From an uncultured Opitutales bacterium (GTDB lineage Bacteria; Verrucomicrobiota; Verrucomicrobiia; Opitutales; Intestinicryptomonadaceae): DNA of 13,383 nt. Under the pieces are notes generated by a model, which saw nothing but the letters and a program-made list of their open reading frames with translations, was not told the DNA's origin and searched no databases. The DNA lies in contig URDC01000041.1 of NCBI GenBank assembly GCA_900546565.1, forward strand, positions 1 to 13,383. The letters are read 5' to 3'. Position numbers and translations under genes: made by a program. Of this stretch, positions 1 through 7,388 are shown in pieces (the stretch's first letter is position 1; each line of letters opens with the position of its first letter).

Positions 1-1565
1 GCGCAGAAGAGCGGGTGCGGGTGGGAGGGCTTTGACTGAAACTCGGGGTGGAACTGGACGCCGACCATCCAAGGGTGGTCTTTGACTTCGACGATTTCGA
101 CCAAGTCGCGCTTTGGATTTATGCCCGCGACCTGCAAGCCCGCGGCGACGAGTCGGTCGCGGTAGGCGTTATTGTATTCGAAGCGGTGGCGGTGGCGTTC
201 TTGTATGGTTTCCTGCCCGTAGGCGTTATATGCCTTCGAGCCTTCGACAAGTTTGCATTCGTAGGAACCTAAGCGCATTGTTGCGCCCTTGTCGACAATT
301 TGCTTTTGCTCGTCCATCAAATTTATGACGGGGTTTGGAGTGTTGGCGTTGAACTCCGCGCTGTTGGCGTCTTTCAAGCCGAGGACGTCGCGGGCGTATT
401 CAATGACGGCAATTTGCATACCGAGGCAGATTCCGAAGTAGGGAATTTTGTTTTCGCGGGCGTATTTTGCCGCGAGAATTTTACCCTCTATGCCTCGATC
501 GCCGAAACCGCCGGGGATAAGGATTCCGTCGACATCTTTAAGGAACTTTTCCGCACCCTGTTTTTCGACATCTTCGGAATCGATGCGCACAATTTCAACG
601 GCGCAATCGTTGCCTATGCCCGCATGCGCGAGAGACTCGTAAATTGACTTATAGGCGTCCTGCAAGTCGATGTATTTGCCGACGACGGCGATTTTGCACC
701 CGCCGCCCGTGGGCGAAATAAGGCGGCGGACGATGTTCTTCCAGCCGTCCATATTGCTTGCTTGGCAATTTATGCCTAGCTTTTTGACGATGAGTTCGTC
801 CATTCCCTCTTCGGCGAGCATAAGGGGAAGTTCGTATATTGAATGCTCGACATCACGCTCTTCGATTACGGCGCGAAGTTCCACGTTGCAGAACATGGAG
901 AGTTTCTGGCGCATGTCGTCGGTCATCGGCTGCTCGGTGCGGCAGACCAATATGTCGGGCTGAATGCCGATTTCGCGCAATTTTGCAACGCTCTGCTGGG
1001 AGGGTTTTGTTTTGAGTTCGCCCGCAGCCTTCAAATACGGCAGGAGGGTAACGTGGATAAAGAGGACGTTTTCCTTGCCGACTTCGAGCGAAAACTGGCG
1101 CAGAGCCTCCAAGAACGGGAGCCCTTCGATGTCGCCGACGGTGCCGCCGATTTCGGTTATGAGGACGTCGACGTCCTTACCGGCGGCATACATGCGGTCT
1201 TTAATCTCGTTCGTGACGTGGGGGATAACCTGAACGGTTTTTCCGAGGTAATCGCCGCGGCGTTCCTTTTGGAGGACGTGTTCGTAGATTTGCCCCGAAG
1301 TGAGATTATTGAAACGGCTGAGTTTGCCGTGGGTGAAGCGTTCGTAGTGCCCCAAGTCGAGGTCGGTTTCGGCACCGTCGTCGAGAACGTAGACTTCGCC
1401 GTGCTGGAAGGGGCTCATTGTTCCGGGGTCGACGTTCAAATAGGGGTCGAACTTCTGTATTCTGACTTTTAAATTTCTTGTTTCCAAAAGCGCGCCGAGC
1501 GCACCCGATGTTAAACCTTTTCCCAAAGAGGAAACTACTCCGCCTGTAATAAAAATGTATTTCAT
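1..1565 (-). CDS. pyrG: CTP synthase (glutamine-hydrolysing), 3' end cut by window edge
   Basis: CTP synthase makes CTP from UTP, ATP and glutamine, the last step of de novo pyrimidine nucleotide synthesis, in the cytoplasm. The reading frame runs from the ATG at 1565..1563 off the left edge, with 521 full codons visible. The N-terminal synthetase domain opens MKYIFITGGVVSSLGKG, the family's P-loop signature with Lys16, followed by the KFDPYLNVDPGTMSP and EIGGTVGDIE blocks. The C-terminal glutaminase domain carries the nucleophile in FGICLGMQ (Cys380) and the rest of the triad in QFHPEF (His506, Glu508); E. coli has Cys379, His515 and Glu517. Only about 15-25 residues should be missing beyond base 1. 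I see no Shine-Dalgarno sequence before the ATG. The gene appears monocistronic at its 5' end, with its own promoter near 1640. Identification is firm from sequence motifs. Confidence 0.97.
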   Translation of the reverse strand, partial: MKYIFITGGVVSSLGKGLTSGALGALLETRNLKVRIQKFDPYLNVDPGTMSPFQHGEVYVLDDGAETDLDLGHYERFTHGKLSRFNNLTSGQIYEHVLQKERRGDYLGKTVQVIPHVTNEIKDRMYAAGKDVDVLITEIGGTVGDIEGLPFLEALRQFSLEVGKENVLFIHVTLLPYLKAAGELKTKPSQQSVAKLREIGIQPDILVCRTEQPMTDDMRQKLSMFCNVELRAVIEERDVEHSIYELPLMLAEEGMDELIVKKLGINCQASNMDGWKNIVRRLISPTGGGCKIAVVGKYIDLQDAYKSIYESLAHAGIGNDCAVEIVRIDSEDVEKQGAEKFLKDVDGILIPGGFGDRGIEGKILAAKYARENKIPYFGICLGMQIAVIEYARDVLGLKDANSAEFNANTPNPVINLMDEQKQIVDKGATMRLGSYECKLVEGSKAYNAYGQETIQERHRHRFEYNNAYRDRLVAAGLQVAGINPKRDLVEIVEVKDHPWMVGVQFHPEFQSKPSHPHPLFC

Positions 1566-1600
1566 TTCGGGGCTCAATTTAAAGCGTAAGACAGGTATGC

Positions 1601-1621
1601 TTGGCAAGCCTTTTTTGCCAA
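1601..1621 (-). promoter_or_regulatory. Leader hairpin at predicted 5' end of pyrG mRNA
   Basis: TTGGCAA (1601-1607) pairs perfectly with TTGCCAA (1615-1621) around a 7-nt loop. It lies between the predicted -10 and the pyrG ATG, so it would form at the extreme 5' end of the transcript. It is not followed by a T-run on the minus strand before the start codon, so it does not look like a classical terminator. It could be an mRNA-stabilising stem or a protein site; function unknown. Confidence 0.3.
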
Positions 1622-1625
1622 AAGC

Positions 1626-1655
1626 TTTTTATTGACACATTTTATTGTTTGTCAA
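1626..1655 (-). promoter_or_regulatory. Putative sigma70-type promoter of pyrG
   Basis: On the minus strand an exact TTGACA (1655..1650) is followed after 18 nt by TAAAAA (1631..1626), a 4/6 match to TATAAT. Transcription would start near 1619, leaving a leader of about 55 nt before the pyrG ATG. The -35 hexamer is also one arm of a short palindrome, TTGACA at 1632-1637 and TGTCAA at 1650-1655 with 12 nt between, which could be an operator or chance. Inferred from consensus only. Confidence 0.45.
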
Positions 1656-1857
1656 GGCATTATGGAGGCAGAAACATTCACCGTTTCAGTAGACTTTGAG
1701 GTGCGGGTTATGGGGATATTTTGAGGTCGGAGCTGGTGATTGATTTTATGCGGGGTATGAAGCTTTTTTGTGTATGGGAGGTAGTGGAAAAGCGCGATGG
1801 CGTGTGTGGGGATGGAAGGAATTTTGGTTGTGGGGTTTGGGATTTGAGTAAAAAAAA
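1656..1857. other. Intergenic stretch, no gene supported
   Basis: This is the part of the pyrG/pseudopilin gap not taken up by the pyrG promoter and the pseudopilin terminator. The plus strand is clearly G-rich over C. Short open frames exist, for example a 20-codon plus-strand frame at 1662-1724 and a minus-strand frame at 1652-1867. The latter starts inside the terminator hairpin, lacks a ribosome binding site and has a low-complexity composition. I see no RNA gene or repeat here apart from the flanking elements. Confidence 0.5.
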
Positions 1858-1885
1858 GCGCGGACAACTTTGAATGTTGTCCGCG
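1851..1885 (-). terminator. Intrinsic terminator of the pseudopilin gene
   Basis: A perfect 10-bp stem (1859-1868 with 1876-1885; arms CGCGGACAAC and GTTGTCCGCG) encloses a 7-nt loop. On the minus strand it is followed directly by GC and then an 8-T run (the A-run at 1850-1857), the standard form of a rho-independent terminator. It lies about 55 nt past the pseudopilin stop codon. The plus strand also has TTTT after the stem, so weak rightward activity is possible. The outer helix recurs in hairpins near 7455 and 7531. Confidence 0.85.
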
Positions 1886-1939
1886 TTTTGAGTTGCAAAA
1901 ATTGGGAACTTTGAAGCCGGCGACCGGCTGAAAAAAATG

Positions 1940-2656
1940 TTATTCTTCGGTATCCAAGTCGTCTTCGGTCTGGACGTTGCTCTTCAAGATATTTTTGCTG
2001 CCGCCCTTGATTGCATGAGCGATATTGTAGGTGCGGTTTGTCTTGTTGTAGGCGTTCAAGAGCCCCTGCCCCGAGTCTTCGTCGCGAAGGCTGGTATACC
2101 ACTCGACGTGGGCGTCGACGAAGGCGATGTGTCCGCCCTCTGCGCCGAAGACGCCCGTTTCTTCGTCCCAAGTGCCGTTCGATTTAAGGCCGCGCGTCCA
2201 GACGAGAGGCGTTGTTGCCTTTGCCGTTGTGGGGACGTTGTTGGCGACTTCCCAGCTGATGGGGAACGCCTTGAACTCGGGATTGAGTTTGGCCGTCATG
2301 CCGATTTTATTGACTACGGAAATGGGCATTGCCTGATTGGAGCGGGCAGATGCAACTGCGGGGTCGAAATCCAAAATCCAGACGGAGGGGTTGTTCAAGT
2401 CCTGCTTTTCGGCGAGAACGGCTATCCACTGGTAGATGTCGGGCTTGTTGATGACGTGCACGCGCGAACCCGTTTTTGCGTAGGACATCCACGCGTTTGC
2501 GATGTTGCGCGCGTTATTCATCGACTTGACCTGTCCGCCGACGTTGAGAACTTTTGTCAAAGACGGGAATATCAAGCCCGCCAAGACGCCGATAATGGCG
2601 ATGACAATCAATAATTCGACAAGTGTAAAACCTTTGGAGTGTTTTCTTATTTTCAT
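1940..2656 (-). CDS. Type II secretion/pseudopilin-like protein with prepilin N-terminus
   Basis: This 238-residue protein starts with a class III signal: basic leader MKIRKHSKG, predicted prepilin peptidase cleavage after Gly9, then FTLVELLIVIAIIGVLAG with Phe at +1 and Glu at +5 (Glu14), forming the usual N-terminal hydrophobic helix (about 10-30). The remainder should be a periplasmic or surface globular domain. Near the C-terminus, residues 174-186 read GGHIAFVDAHVEW, like the 'DGHVEW' motif of the many pseudopilin-like proteins in Planctomycetota, Verrucomicrobiota and Lentisphaerota. No pilin assembly genes (ATPase, inner-membrane platform, peptidase) are beside it, so it is a solitary member that would rely on machinery encoded elsewhere. 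Its ligand and role are unknown. The ATG at 2656 is chosen because the signal begins there; there is no strong ribosome binding site. A terminator follows at about 1860. Confidence 0.88.
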   Translation of the reverse strand: MKIRKHSKGFTLVELLIVIAIIGVLAGLIFPSLTKVLNVGGQVKSMNNARNIANAWMSYAKTGSRVHVINKPDIYQWIAVLAEKQDLNNPSVWILDFDPAVASARSNQAMPISVVNKIGMTAKLNPEFKAFPISWEVANNVPTTAKATTPLVWTRGLKSNGTWDEETGVFGAEGGHIAFVDAHVEWYTSLRDEDSGQGLLNAYNKTNRTYNIAHAIKGGSKNILKSNVQTEDDLDTEE

Positions 2657-2815
2657 AATTTGTTTTGTGTTAGATAAATGATGTTTATCGGGGGAATATT
2701 TCGGTGGTGTTCGAATCTCCGAATTAGCTGAATACTCCCATTTTTATTTGAATTTTGCAAGACTATTTTCGCAAAATCTCCCGAAGTCGAAGATAATTTT
2801 TTTCGCCGATATTTC

Positions 2816-2844
2816 TTGAAATTTTCGGCTTTCTTGTCCATAAA
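2816..2844 (+). promoter_or_regulatory. Putative sigma70-type promoter of mgtE
   Basis: TTGAAA (2816-2821, 5/6 match) and CATAAA (2839-2844, 4/6 match) are separated by 17 nt. The start would fall near 2851, leaving a leader of only about a dozen nucleotides before the mgtE ATG. Such a short leader leaves no room for a Mg2+ riboswitch from this promoter. Consensus-based inference. Confidence 0.4.
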
Positions 2845-2863
2845 GTGAGAGATTTTTATTCGT

Positions 2864-4258
2864 ATGCAAGCCGAGGACGAAAAATTGGAGAATCCCGACA
2901 TTCAGGCTGAACAGGGCTATTCCCTGCACGACCTCGTTATGTTCGCGACCAATGACGAAATCGACAAGATTGACTCGCGGACGCTCGCGGACACGAATCC
3001 GCACACGATTGCGGTATTTTTGCAGCGAATAGACGTAGACAGGCAACGCCAGATTTTAAGGCGGTTTGCGCCCGAAAAGGTTTCGGAGATTGTCTCGGAG
3101 ATGGACCCCGAGCAATCGGCGGAGCTGGTCTCGGAAATGCGCGAATTCCGCGCGGTCTCGGTGCTAAACGAGATGGAGCCCGACGACGCCGCCGATATTG
3201 TCCGCGGACTCGAAGAGGAGGACAAAGACAGGCTTCTGAAAGGCATGCAACGGTCGAACCCAGAATCGGTCGAAGACATCAAGGAGCTGCTCGAATATGC
3301 CCCCGACACGGCGGGCGCGATTATGAATCCGCACGTGGCGACTCTGCGCGGCGAAATGACGATTGAAGAGGCTATTTCCGCCGTCCGCCAAATGCGCGAC
3401 GAGTATGAAAACATTTATTATTTGTATGTGGTAAATGCCGAAGATGTGCTTATCGGGGTGCTCTCGCTGCGCACGCTCTTGCTTGCCCCGAAGGGCGCGA
3501 AGATTGAAAACATAATGTATAAGACGCTTATCGGGCTGCTTGCGCCGTCGATGGACAAGGAGGTTGTGGCGCAGATTATGGCGGACACCGACTACCACAC
3601 CCTGCCCGTTGTGGGCGGGAACGGCGAACTACTCGGGATTATCACGCACGACGACGTTATCGACATTATGGTTGAAGAGGGCACGGAAGACTTGCAAAAA
3701 CTCGCGGGCGCGGGCGCGGACGAAGGACTTTTCGACCCGATTGGAACGAGTATCAGGCAGCGGATGCCGTGGCTTTTGGTGAATTTGATTACGGCATTTG
3801 TTGCCTCTGCCGTGGTAAGCTTCTTTGACAAGGACATTAGTCTGCTGCCGCTTTTGGCCGTGTTTATGCCCATTATTGCGGGTATCGGCGGCAATACGGG
3901 CGCGCAGACGCTGGCGGTTACGGTGCGCTCGCTCGCGCTCGGGGAAGTCGGGGTTTTCGACAGAATGCGTATTTGTATGCGCGAAGCGGGCAAGGGTTTT
4001 TTGAACGGGCTTTTTATCGGCGCGCTCGGCGCGGTGATTGCGATTGCGACTACGCACAAATGGGATTTTTCGCTGATTGTCTGGGCGTCGATGCTGATAA
4101 ATATGACGCTCGGCGGATTTATGGGAAGTTTTATTCCGTTTACGCTGAAAAAATACGGGCTCGACCCCGCGAGCGGCTCGTCGGTGTTTGCGACCGGAGT
4201 GACGGACTCGGGCGGGTTTTTCATCTTCCTCGGGCTTGGCTCTATTTTCCTCATGTAG
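2864..4258 (+). CDS. mgtE: Magnesium transporter MgtE
   Basis: MgtE is a homodimeric inner-membrane Mg2+ channel gated by intracellular Mg2+. All parts are visible in 464 residues, the usual length. An acidic N domain of helical repeats (about 20-145, with DPEQSAELVSEM and MEPDDAADIV) leads into the linker motif YAPDTAGAIMNP (145-156). Two CBS domains follow (about 155-215 and 220-275; the second ends LPVVGGNGELLGIITHDD). Five membrane helices lie at about 302-320, 326-349, 378-397, 403-426 and 438-463. The pore signature PIIAGIGGNTGAQTLAV (336-352) is intact, as is TM5 DPASGSSVFATGVTDSGGF, whose Asp448 corresponds to the pore aspartate of Thermus MgtE. The ATG at 2864 has a weak GTGAGAG 12 nt upstream. 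It is divergent from the pseudopilin gene and looks monocistronic. Identity is firm; the metal specificity (Mg2+, perhaps also Co2+) is from the family. Confidence 0.96.
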   Translation: MQAEDEKLENPDIQAEQGYSLHDLVMFATNDEIDKIDSRTLADTNPHTIAVFLQRIDVDRQRQILRRFAPEKVSEIVSEMDPEQSAELVSEMREFRAVSVLNEMEPDDAADIVRGLEEEDKDRLLKGMQRSNPESVEDIKELLEYAPDTAGAIMNPHVATLRGEMTIEEAISAVRQMRDEYENIYYLYVVNAEDVLIGVLSLRTLLLAPKGAKIENIMYKTLIGLLAPSMDKEVVAQIMADTDYHTLPVVGGNGELLGIITHDDVIDIMVEEGTEDLQKLAGAGADEGLFDPIGTSIRQRMPWLLVNLITAFVASAVVSFFDKDISLLPLLAVFMPIIAGIGGNTGAQTLAVTVRSLALGEVGVFDRMRICMREAGKGFLNGLFIGALGAVIAIATTHKWDFSLIVWASMLINMTLGGFMGSFIPFTLKKYGLDPASGSSVFATGVTDSGGFFIFLGLGSIFLM

Positions 4259-4491
4259 AGGTGTGGCGCGGGGGCGGGGCGTGTTTTCCCGATGAGAACT
4301 CGGGCGTTTGTGTGGCGGCTTTTGGCTATGCCGTCTCTCGTGCTGGATACGGATATAAGCGGCGGTTGGCGCGAGGTGTGGCGGCTTTTGCGTTTCCAGA
4401 TGGAGAATTGGGAACGCTGGATTGCCGAGGGAATTATGGGCGAAAAAAGCATTATTTTTCCGAAAAAATTTTCGAGATAGAACGTATGAAA
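4259..4491. other. Long gap after mgtE; one doubtful 62-codon ORF
   Basis: There are 233 nt between the mgtE stop and the first terminator stem. The plus strand holds an ATG frame at 4292-4480 encoding 62 residues, ending EGIMGEKSIIFPKKFSR, whose stop lies 11 nt before the terminator. Position favours a small protein in the mgtE transcript. Against it, there is no Shine-Dalgarno sequence, I recognise no family, and several other frames are open here too, as expected for this base composition. I do not call it as a gene. No RNA structure stands out before 4492. Confidence 0.3.
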
Positions 4492-4524
4492 AAAAATCCC
4501 CGAGTGGTTGGCTCGGGGATTTTT
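4492..4524. terminator. Bidirectional terminator between mgtE and valS
   Basis: A 13-bp perfect inverted repeat (4492-4504 with 4512-4524) with the GC core TCCCCGAG/CTCGGGGA, a 7-nt loop and A/T tails on both sides works in both directions. It would end mgtE transcription from the left and valS transcription from the right; the valS stop codon is about 100 nt away. The 99 nt between it and the valS stop are GC-rich, with no gene seen. Confidence 0.9.
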
Positions 4525-4623
4525 CATTTTTATGCCGTGCGGCTAAGCTGCGCGGCGCATTATATTTTTTTGCGCGGGCGGCGTTTGCGTTGCCGCGGCG
4601 CGTTATGCGGGTTGGATATCTTA

Positions 4624-7323
4624 TTAGCGCAAACCCGCGATGAGTTTTTCGAGTTCGGCGAGTTTTGCCTCGTTTTCGGCGAGCTGTTTTTTTGCGCCGT
4701 CGATGACGTTCTGCGGGGCTTTCGATGTGAAAGACTCGTTTGAAAGCCGCGCCTTTGCGCCGTTGATTGCACCTTCGAGTTTCGCCTTCTCCTTTTCGAG
4801 TCGTTTGAGTTCGGCGGTTGCGTCGACTGCGCCCTTGATGTCGAGGTAGACCGAACCGAGTTCGGCGAGAACCACGGGGGAATCGGTCTGCGATGAAAGC
4901 AGGTCGATTTCCGCCGCGCCCGCGAGCTTTTTGAGCTTTTCGATGTTGGAAGCGAAAAGTGTTTTTGCCGCGGAATCGACGGGCAAAAGCATAAGTTTGA
5001 CATCGCGCTTGGAGGCGAGGTTGCACTGGGCTTTGAGGGCTCGGGCTTTCGTTACAAAATCTTTGAGTTTTTCCGTGTCGGAAGCCGCGGCGGTGTCAAT
5101 TTTCAATCCGAGCGAGGCGATTTTTTCGGCGAAGTCGGGCGAGACGTTTTGGATAAATTCGCCGTCCTTGCCGTAGCCCATACTGTGCCACAATTCCTCG
5201 GTGATAAACGGCATAAACGGGTGCAGGAGCAGCAGAATTTGGCGTATGCACAAGTCCTGAACTGCCAAGACGGTCGATTTTACGTCGGCGTCGGCGCAAC
5301 GGGACTTGCTGACTTCCAAATACCAACCACAGAAGTCGTTCCAGAAAAATGAATAGAGGCGTTGGGTTATGCTGTTGAACTGGTAGACGGTGTAGTCTTT
5401 GGCGACTTCCGCCGCGCAGGTTATGAGGCTTGCGAGGATTGCGTGGTCGTCGGCGTCGAGTTTCGAGGGGTCGATACGCGCGGCGATTTCTTCGAGAGAG
5501 CCGTTTTTCGATATCCCGCCCGACATCTGGCGGAAGCGGCAGGCATTCCAGAGTTTATTGCAGAAGTTTCTGCCGAGCTCGACGCGCTCTTCGCTGAACA
5601 GGATGTCCTGCCCCTGCGGCGCGCAATTCATAACGCCGAAGCGCAGTCCGTCCGCGCCGTATTTGGCGATAATTTCGAGCGGGTCGGGCGAATTGCCGAG
5701 GCTCTTGGACATTTTGCGCCCCTGCATATCGCGGATAATTCCCGTGAAGTAGACGTTGCGGAAGGGGATTTTTTCGGGCATCGAATCGGGCAGGAACTCC
5801 AAGCCCGCCATTATCATGCGCGCAACCCAGAAGAAGATGATGTCGGGGCCTGTGACCAAGTCGCTGGTGGGATAGAAGTAGGACATTTCCTTCTTTGCCT
5901 CTTCGGCTTCGTTAGGCCAGCCCATTGTGCCGAACGGCCATATCCAAGAGCTTGCCCAAGTGTCGAGCGAGTCTTCGTCCTGCACCCAATTTTCGGGGTC
6001 GGCGGGCGCGTCGACGCCCACGTAGACTTCTGCGGGATTGTGGATATCGGGGTTCTTTACGCCCTTGCGATACCACACGGGTATGCGGTGCCCCCACCAG
6101 ATTTGGCGGCTTATGCACCAGTCGCGAATGTTGTCGAGCCAATGGGTGTAGGTTTTTTCCCAGCGTTTGGGCCAAAACTTGATTTTGCCCGACTCGACTG
6201 CCGCCTTTGCCTCGGCAACTTTCGGGTAGCGCATAAACCACTGGTCGGAAAGGCGCGGCTCAATCGGGACGCCGCCGCGCTCGGAAAAGCCGACGTTGTT
6301 GTCGTAGTCTTCGATTGCGACAAGCTGCCCGAGTTCGCGGAGTTTGTCGACCGCCTTTTGGCGCGCCGCGAAACGGTCGAGCCCGCGAAAGTCTTCGCCC
6401 GCGAGGTCGTTCATCGTCGCGTCGGGGTTCATCACTTCGATTACGGGCAGATTGTGTTTCTGCGCAAGCTCGAAGTCGGCGGGGTCGTGCGCGGGGGTCA
6501 CTTTGAGAACGCCCGTGCCGAATTTCATATCGACGTATTCGTCGCCGATGATGGTAATTTGCGCCTTCGGGAAGGGTCGCCATATCTTTTTGCCGACGAG
6601 GTGCGCGTAGCGGGGGTCGTTGGGGTTGACGGCTACGGCGGTATCGCCCATTATGGTTTCGGGGCGCGTTGTGGCGATTTCAAGGAACGTGCCGGGCTGG
6701 TCGACAAGCTCGTATTTCATTTTGTAGAGCTTGCTTTTTTGCGGCTTCATTATGACTTCTTCATCGGAAAGCGCGGTGAGGTTGACGGGACACCAGTTTA
6801 CCATTCGCTTGCCGCGGTAGATGTAGCCCTGTTTGAAAAGCTGGACGAATGCGGTTAGAACGCCGCGGGAATAGTCGTCGTCGAGAGTGTGGACAAGGCG
6901 AGTCCAATCGCAGGAAGTGCCGAGCTTTTTGAGCTGCTCGATGATTATGCCGCCGTGCTTGTCGCGCCACTGTTTGGCGACTTCCAAAAACTTTTCGCGC
7001 CCAAGCTGCTTTGCGGACGTGCCCTGCTTTCGCAGATAGGCGTCGACTTTCGTCTGGGTCGCGACACCCGCGTGGTCGGTGCCGGGAATCCAAATCGCGC
7101 TCTTGCCAGTCTGGCGGGCGCGGCGAATCAAAATATCCTGAATCGTGTTATTTAAAACGTGCCCCATAGTGAGGACGCCCGTGACGTTCGGCGGGGGGAT
7201 TACGATTGAATACGCCTCTTTCGAAGGGTCGGCTTTGCCTTTGAAACAGCCCGATTCAACCCAAGTTTTATACCACTTGTCCTCGACTTCCGAGGGATTA
7301 TACGCTTTGGATATTTCGCTCAT
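4624..7323 (-). CDS. valS: Valyl-tRNA synthetase
   Basis: ValS charges tRNA-Val with valine in the cytoplasm and edits mischarged threonine. The 899-residue protein is full length. It has the class I Rossmann fold with PPPNVTGVLTMGH (43-55) and GTDHAGVATQ (81-90), and the CP1 editing domain with TTRPETIMGDTAVAVNP (218-234) and GTGVLKVTPAHDP (269-281). The LSDQWF block (358-363), DWCISRQIWWGHRIP (401-415) and KMSKS (537-541) follow, then the anticodon-binding domain. The C-terminus is a lysine/glutamate-rich coiled coil (about 830-899), as usual in bacterial ValS. The HIGH motif reads T-M-G-H (52-55), with Thr replacing the first His. I recall similar sequences in related phyla, so this is probably a lineage feature, not damage. 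The ATG at 7323 begins a typical N-terminus; there is no clear Shine-Dalgarno sequence. No tRNA-sensing T-box leader fits in the short predicted 5' UTR. Confidence 0.97.
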   Translation of the reverse strand: MSEISKAYNPSEVEDKWYKTWVESGCFKGKADPSKEAYSIVIPPPNVTGVLTMGHVLNNTIQDILIRRARQTGKSAIWIPGTDHAGVATQTKVDAYLRKQGTSAKQLGREKFLEVAKQWRDKHGGIIIEQLKKLGTSCDWTRLVHTLDDDYSRGVLTAFVQLFKQGYIYRGKRMVNWCPVNLTALSDEEVIMKPQKSKLYKMKYELVDQPGTFLEIATTRPETIMGDTAVAVNPNDPRYAHLVGKKIWRPFPKAQITIIGDEYVDMKFGTGVLKVTPAHDPADFELAQKHNLPVIEVMNPDATMNDLAGEDFRGLDRFAARQKAVDKLRELGQLVAIEDYDNNVGFSERGGVPIEPRLSDQWFMRYPKVAEAKAAVESGKIKFWPKRWEKTYTHWLDNIRDWCISRQIWWGHRIPVWYRKGVKNPDIHNPAEVYVGVDAPADPENWVQDEDSLDTWASSWIWPFGTMGWPNEAEEAKKEMSYFYPTSDLVTGPDIIFFWVARMIMAGLEFLPDSMPEKIPFRNVYFTGIIRDMQGRKMSKSLGNSPDPLEIIAKYGADGLRFGVMNCAPQGQDILFSEERVELGRNFCNKLWNACRFRQMSGGISKNGSLEEIAARIDPSKLDADDHAILASLITCAAEVAKDYTVYQFNSITQRLYSFFWNDFCGWYLEVSKSRCADADVKSTVLAVQDLCIRQILLLLHPFMPFITEELWHSMGYGKDGEFIQNVSPDFAEKIASLGLKIDTAAASDTEKLKDFVTKARALKAQCNLASKRDVKLMLLPVDSAAKTLFASNIEKLKKLAGAAEIDLLSSQTDSPVVLAELGSVYLDIKGAVDATAELKRLEKEKAKLEGAINGAKARLSNESFTSKAPQNVIDGAKKQLAENEAKLAELEKLIAGLR

Positions 7324-7346
7324 TTCTACAAAAAATTATTACCGCT

Positions 7347-7375
7347 AAAATGCCCAGAATTAAGCATTGTGTCAA
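7347..7375 (-). promoter_or_regulatory. Putative sigma70-type promoter of valS
   Basis: On the minus strand an exact TTGACA (7375..7370) is followed after 17 nt by CATTTT (7352..7347), a weak 3/6 match at -10. The start would be near 7340, giving a leader of about 17 nt. The perfect -35 and its position support it; the poor -10 lowers confidence. Confidence 0.4.
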
Positions 7376-7388
7376 ACTTTTTTATAGT

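Noticed and set aside
1652..1867. Small minus-strand ORF (71 codons) between pyrG and the pseudopilin gene
   Set aside because: It begins inside the pseudopilin terminator, runs through the pyrG promoter, lacks a ribosome binding site and has a skewed Pro/Thr/Ile/His composition.
2708..2725. T-loop-like string GTTCGAATC upstream of mgtE
   Set aside because: The flanking bases do not form the 5-bp T-stem, and no acceptor, anticodon or D arms are found around it. Not a tRNA.
2657..2863. Possible Mg2+ riboswitch (M-box type) before mgtE
   Set aside because: No conserved M-box elements or terminator/antiterminator pair are visible in the 207-nt gap, and the likely promoter leaves only about 13 nt of leader.
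3629..5026. Long minus-strand open frame (465 codons) antisense to mgtE and running into valS
   Set aside because: It opposes two genes with clear family motifs, crosses the strong terminator at 4492-4524, and its translation is Arg/Lys/His-rich with no recognisable domain. A product of base composition.
5362..6858. Long plus-strand open frame (498 codons) inside valS
   Set aside because: It is antisense to intact valS in matching codon register, with no ribosome binding site or recognisable family.
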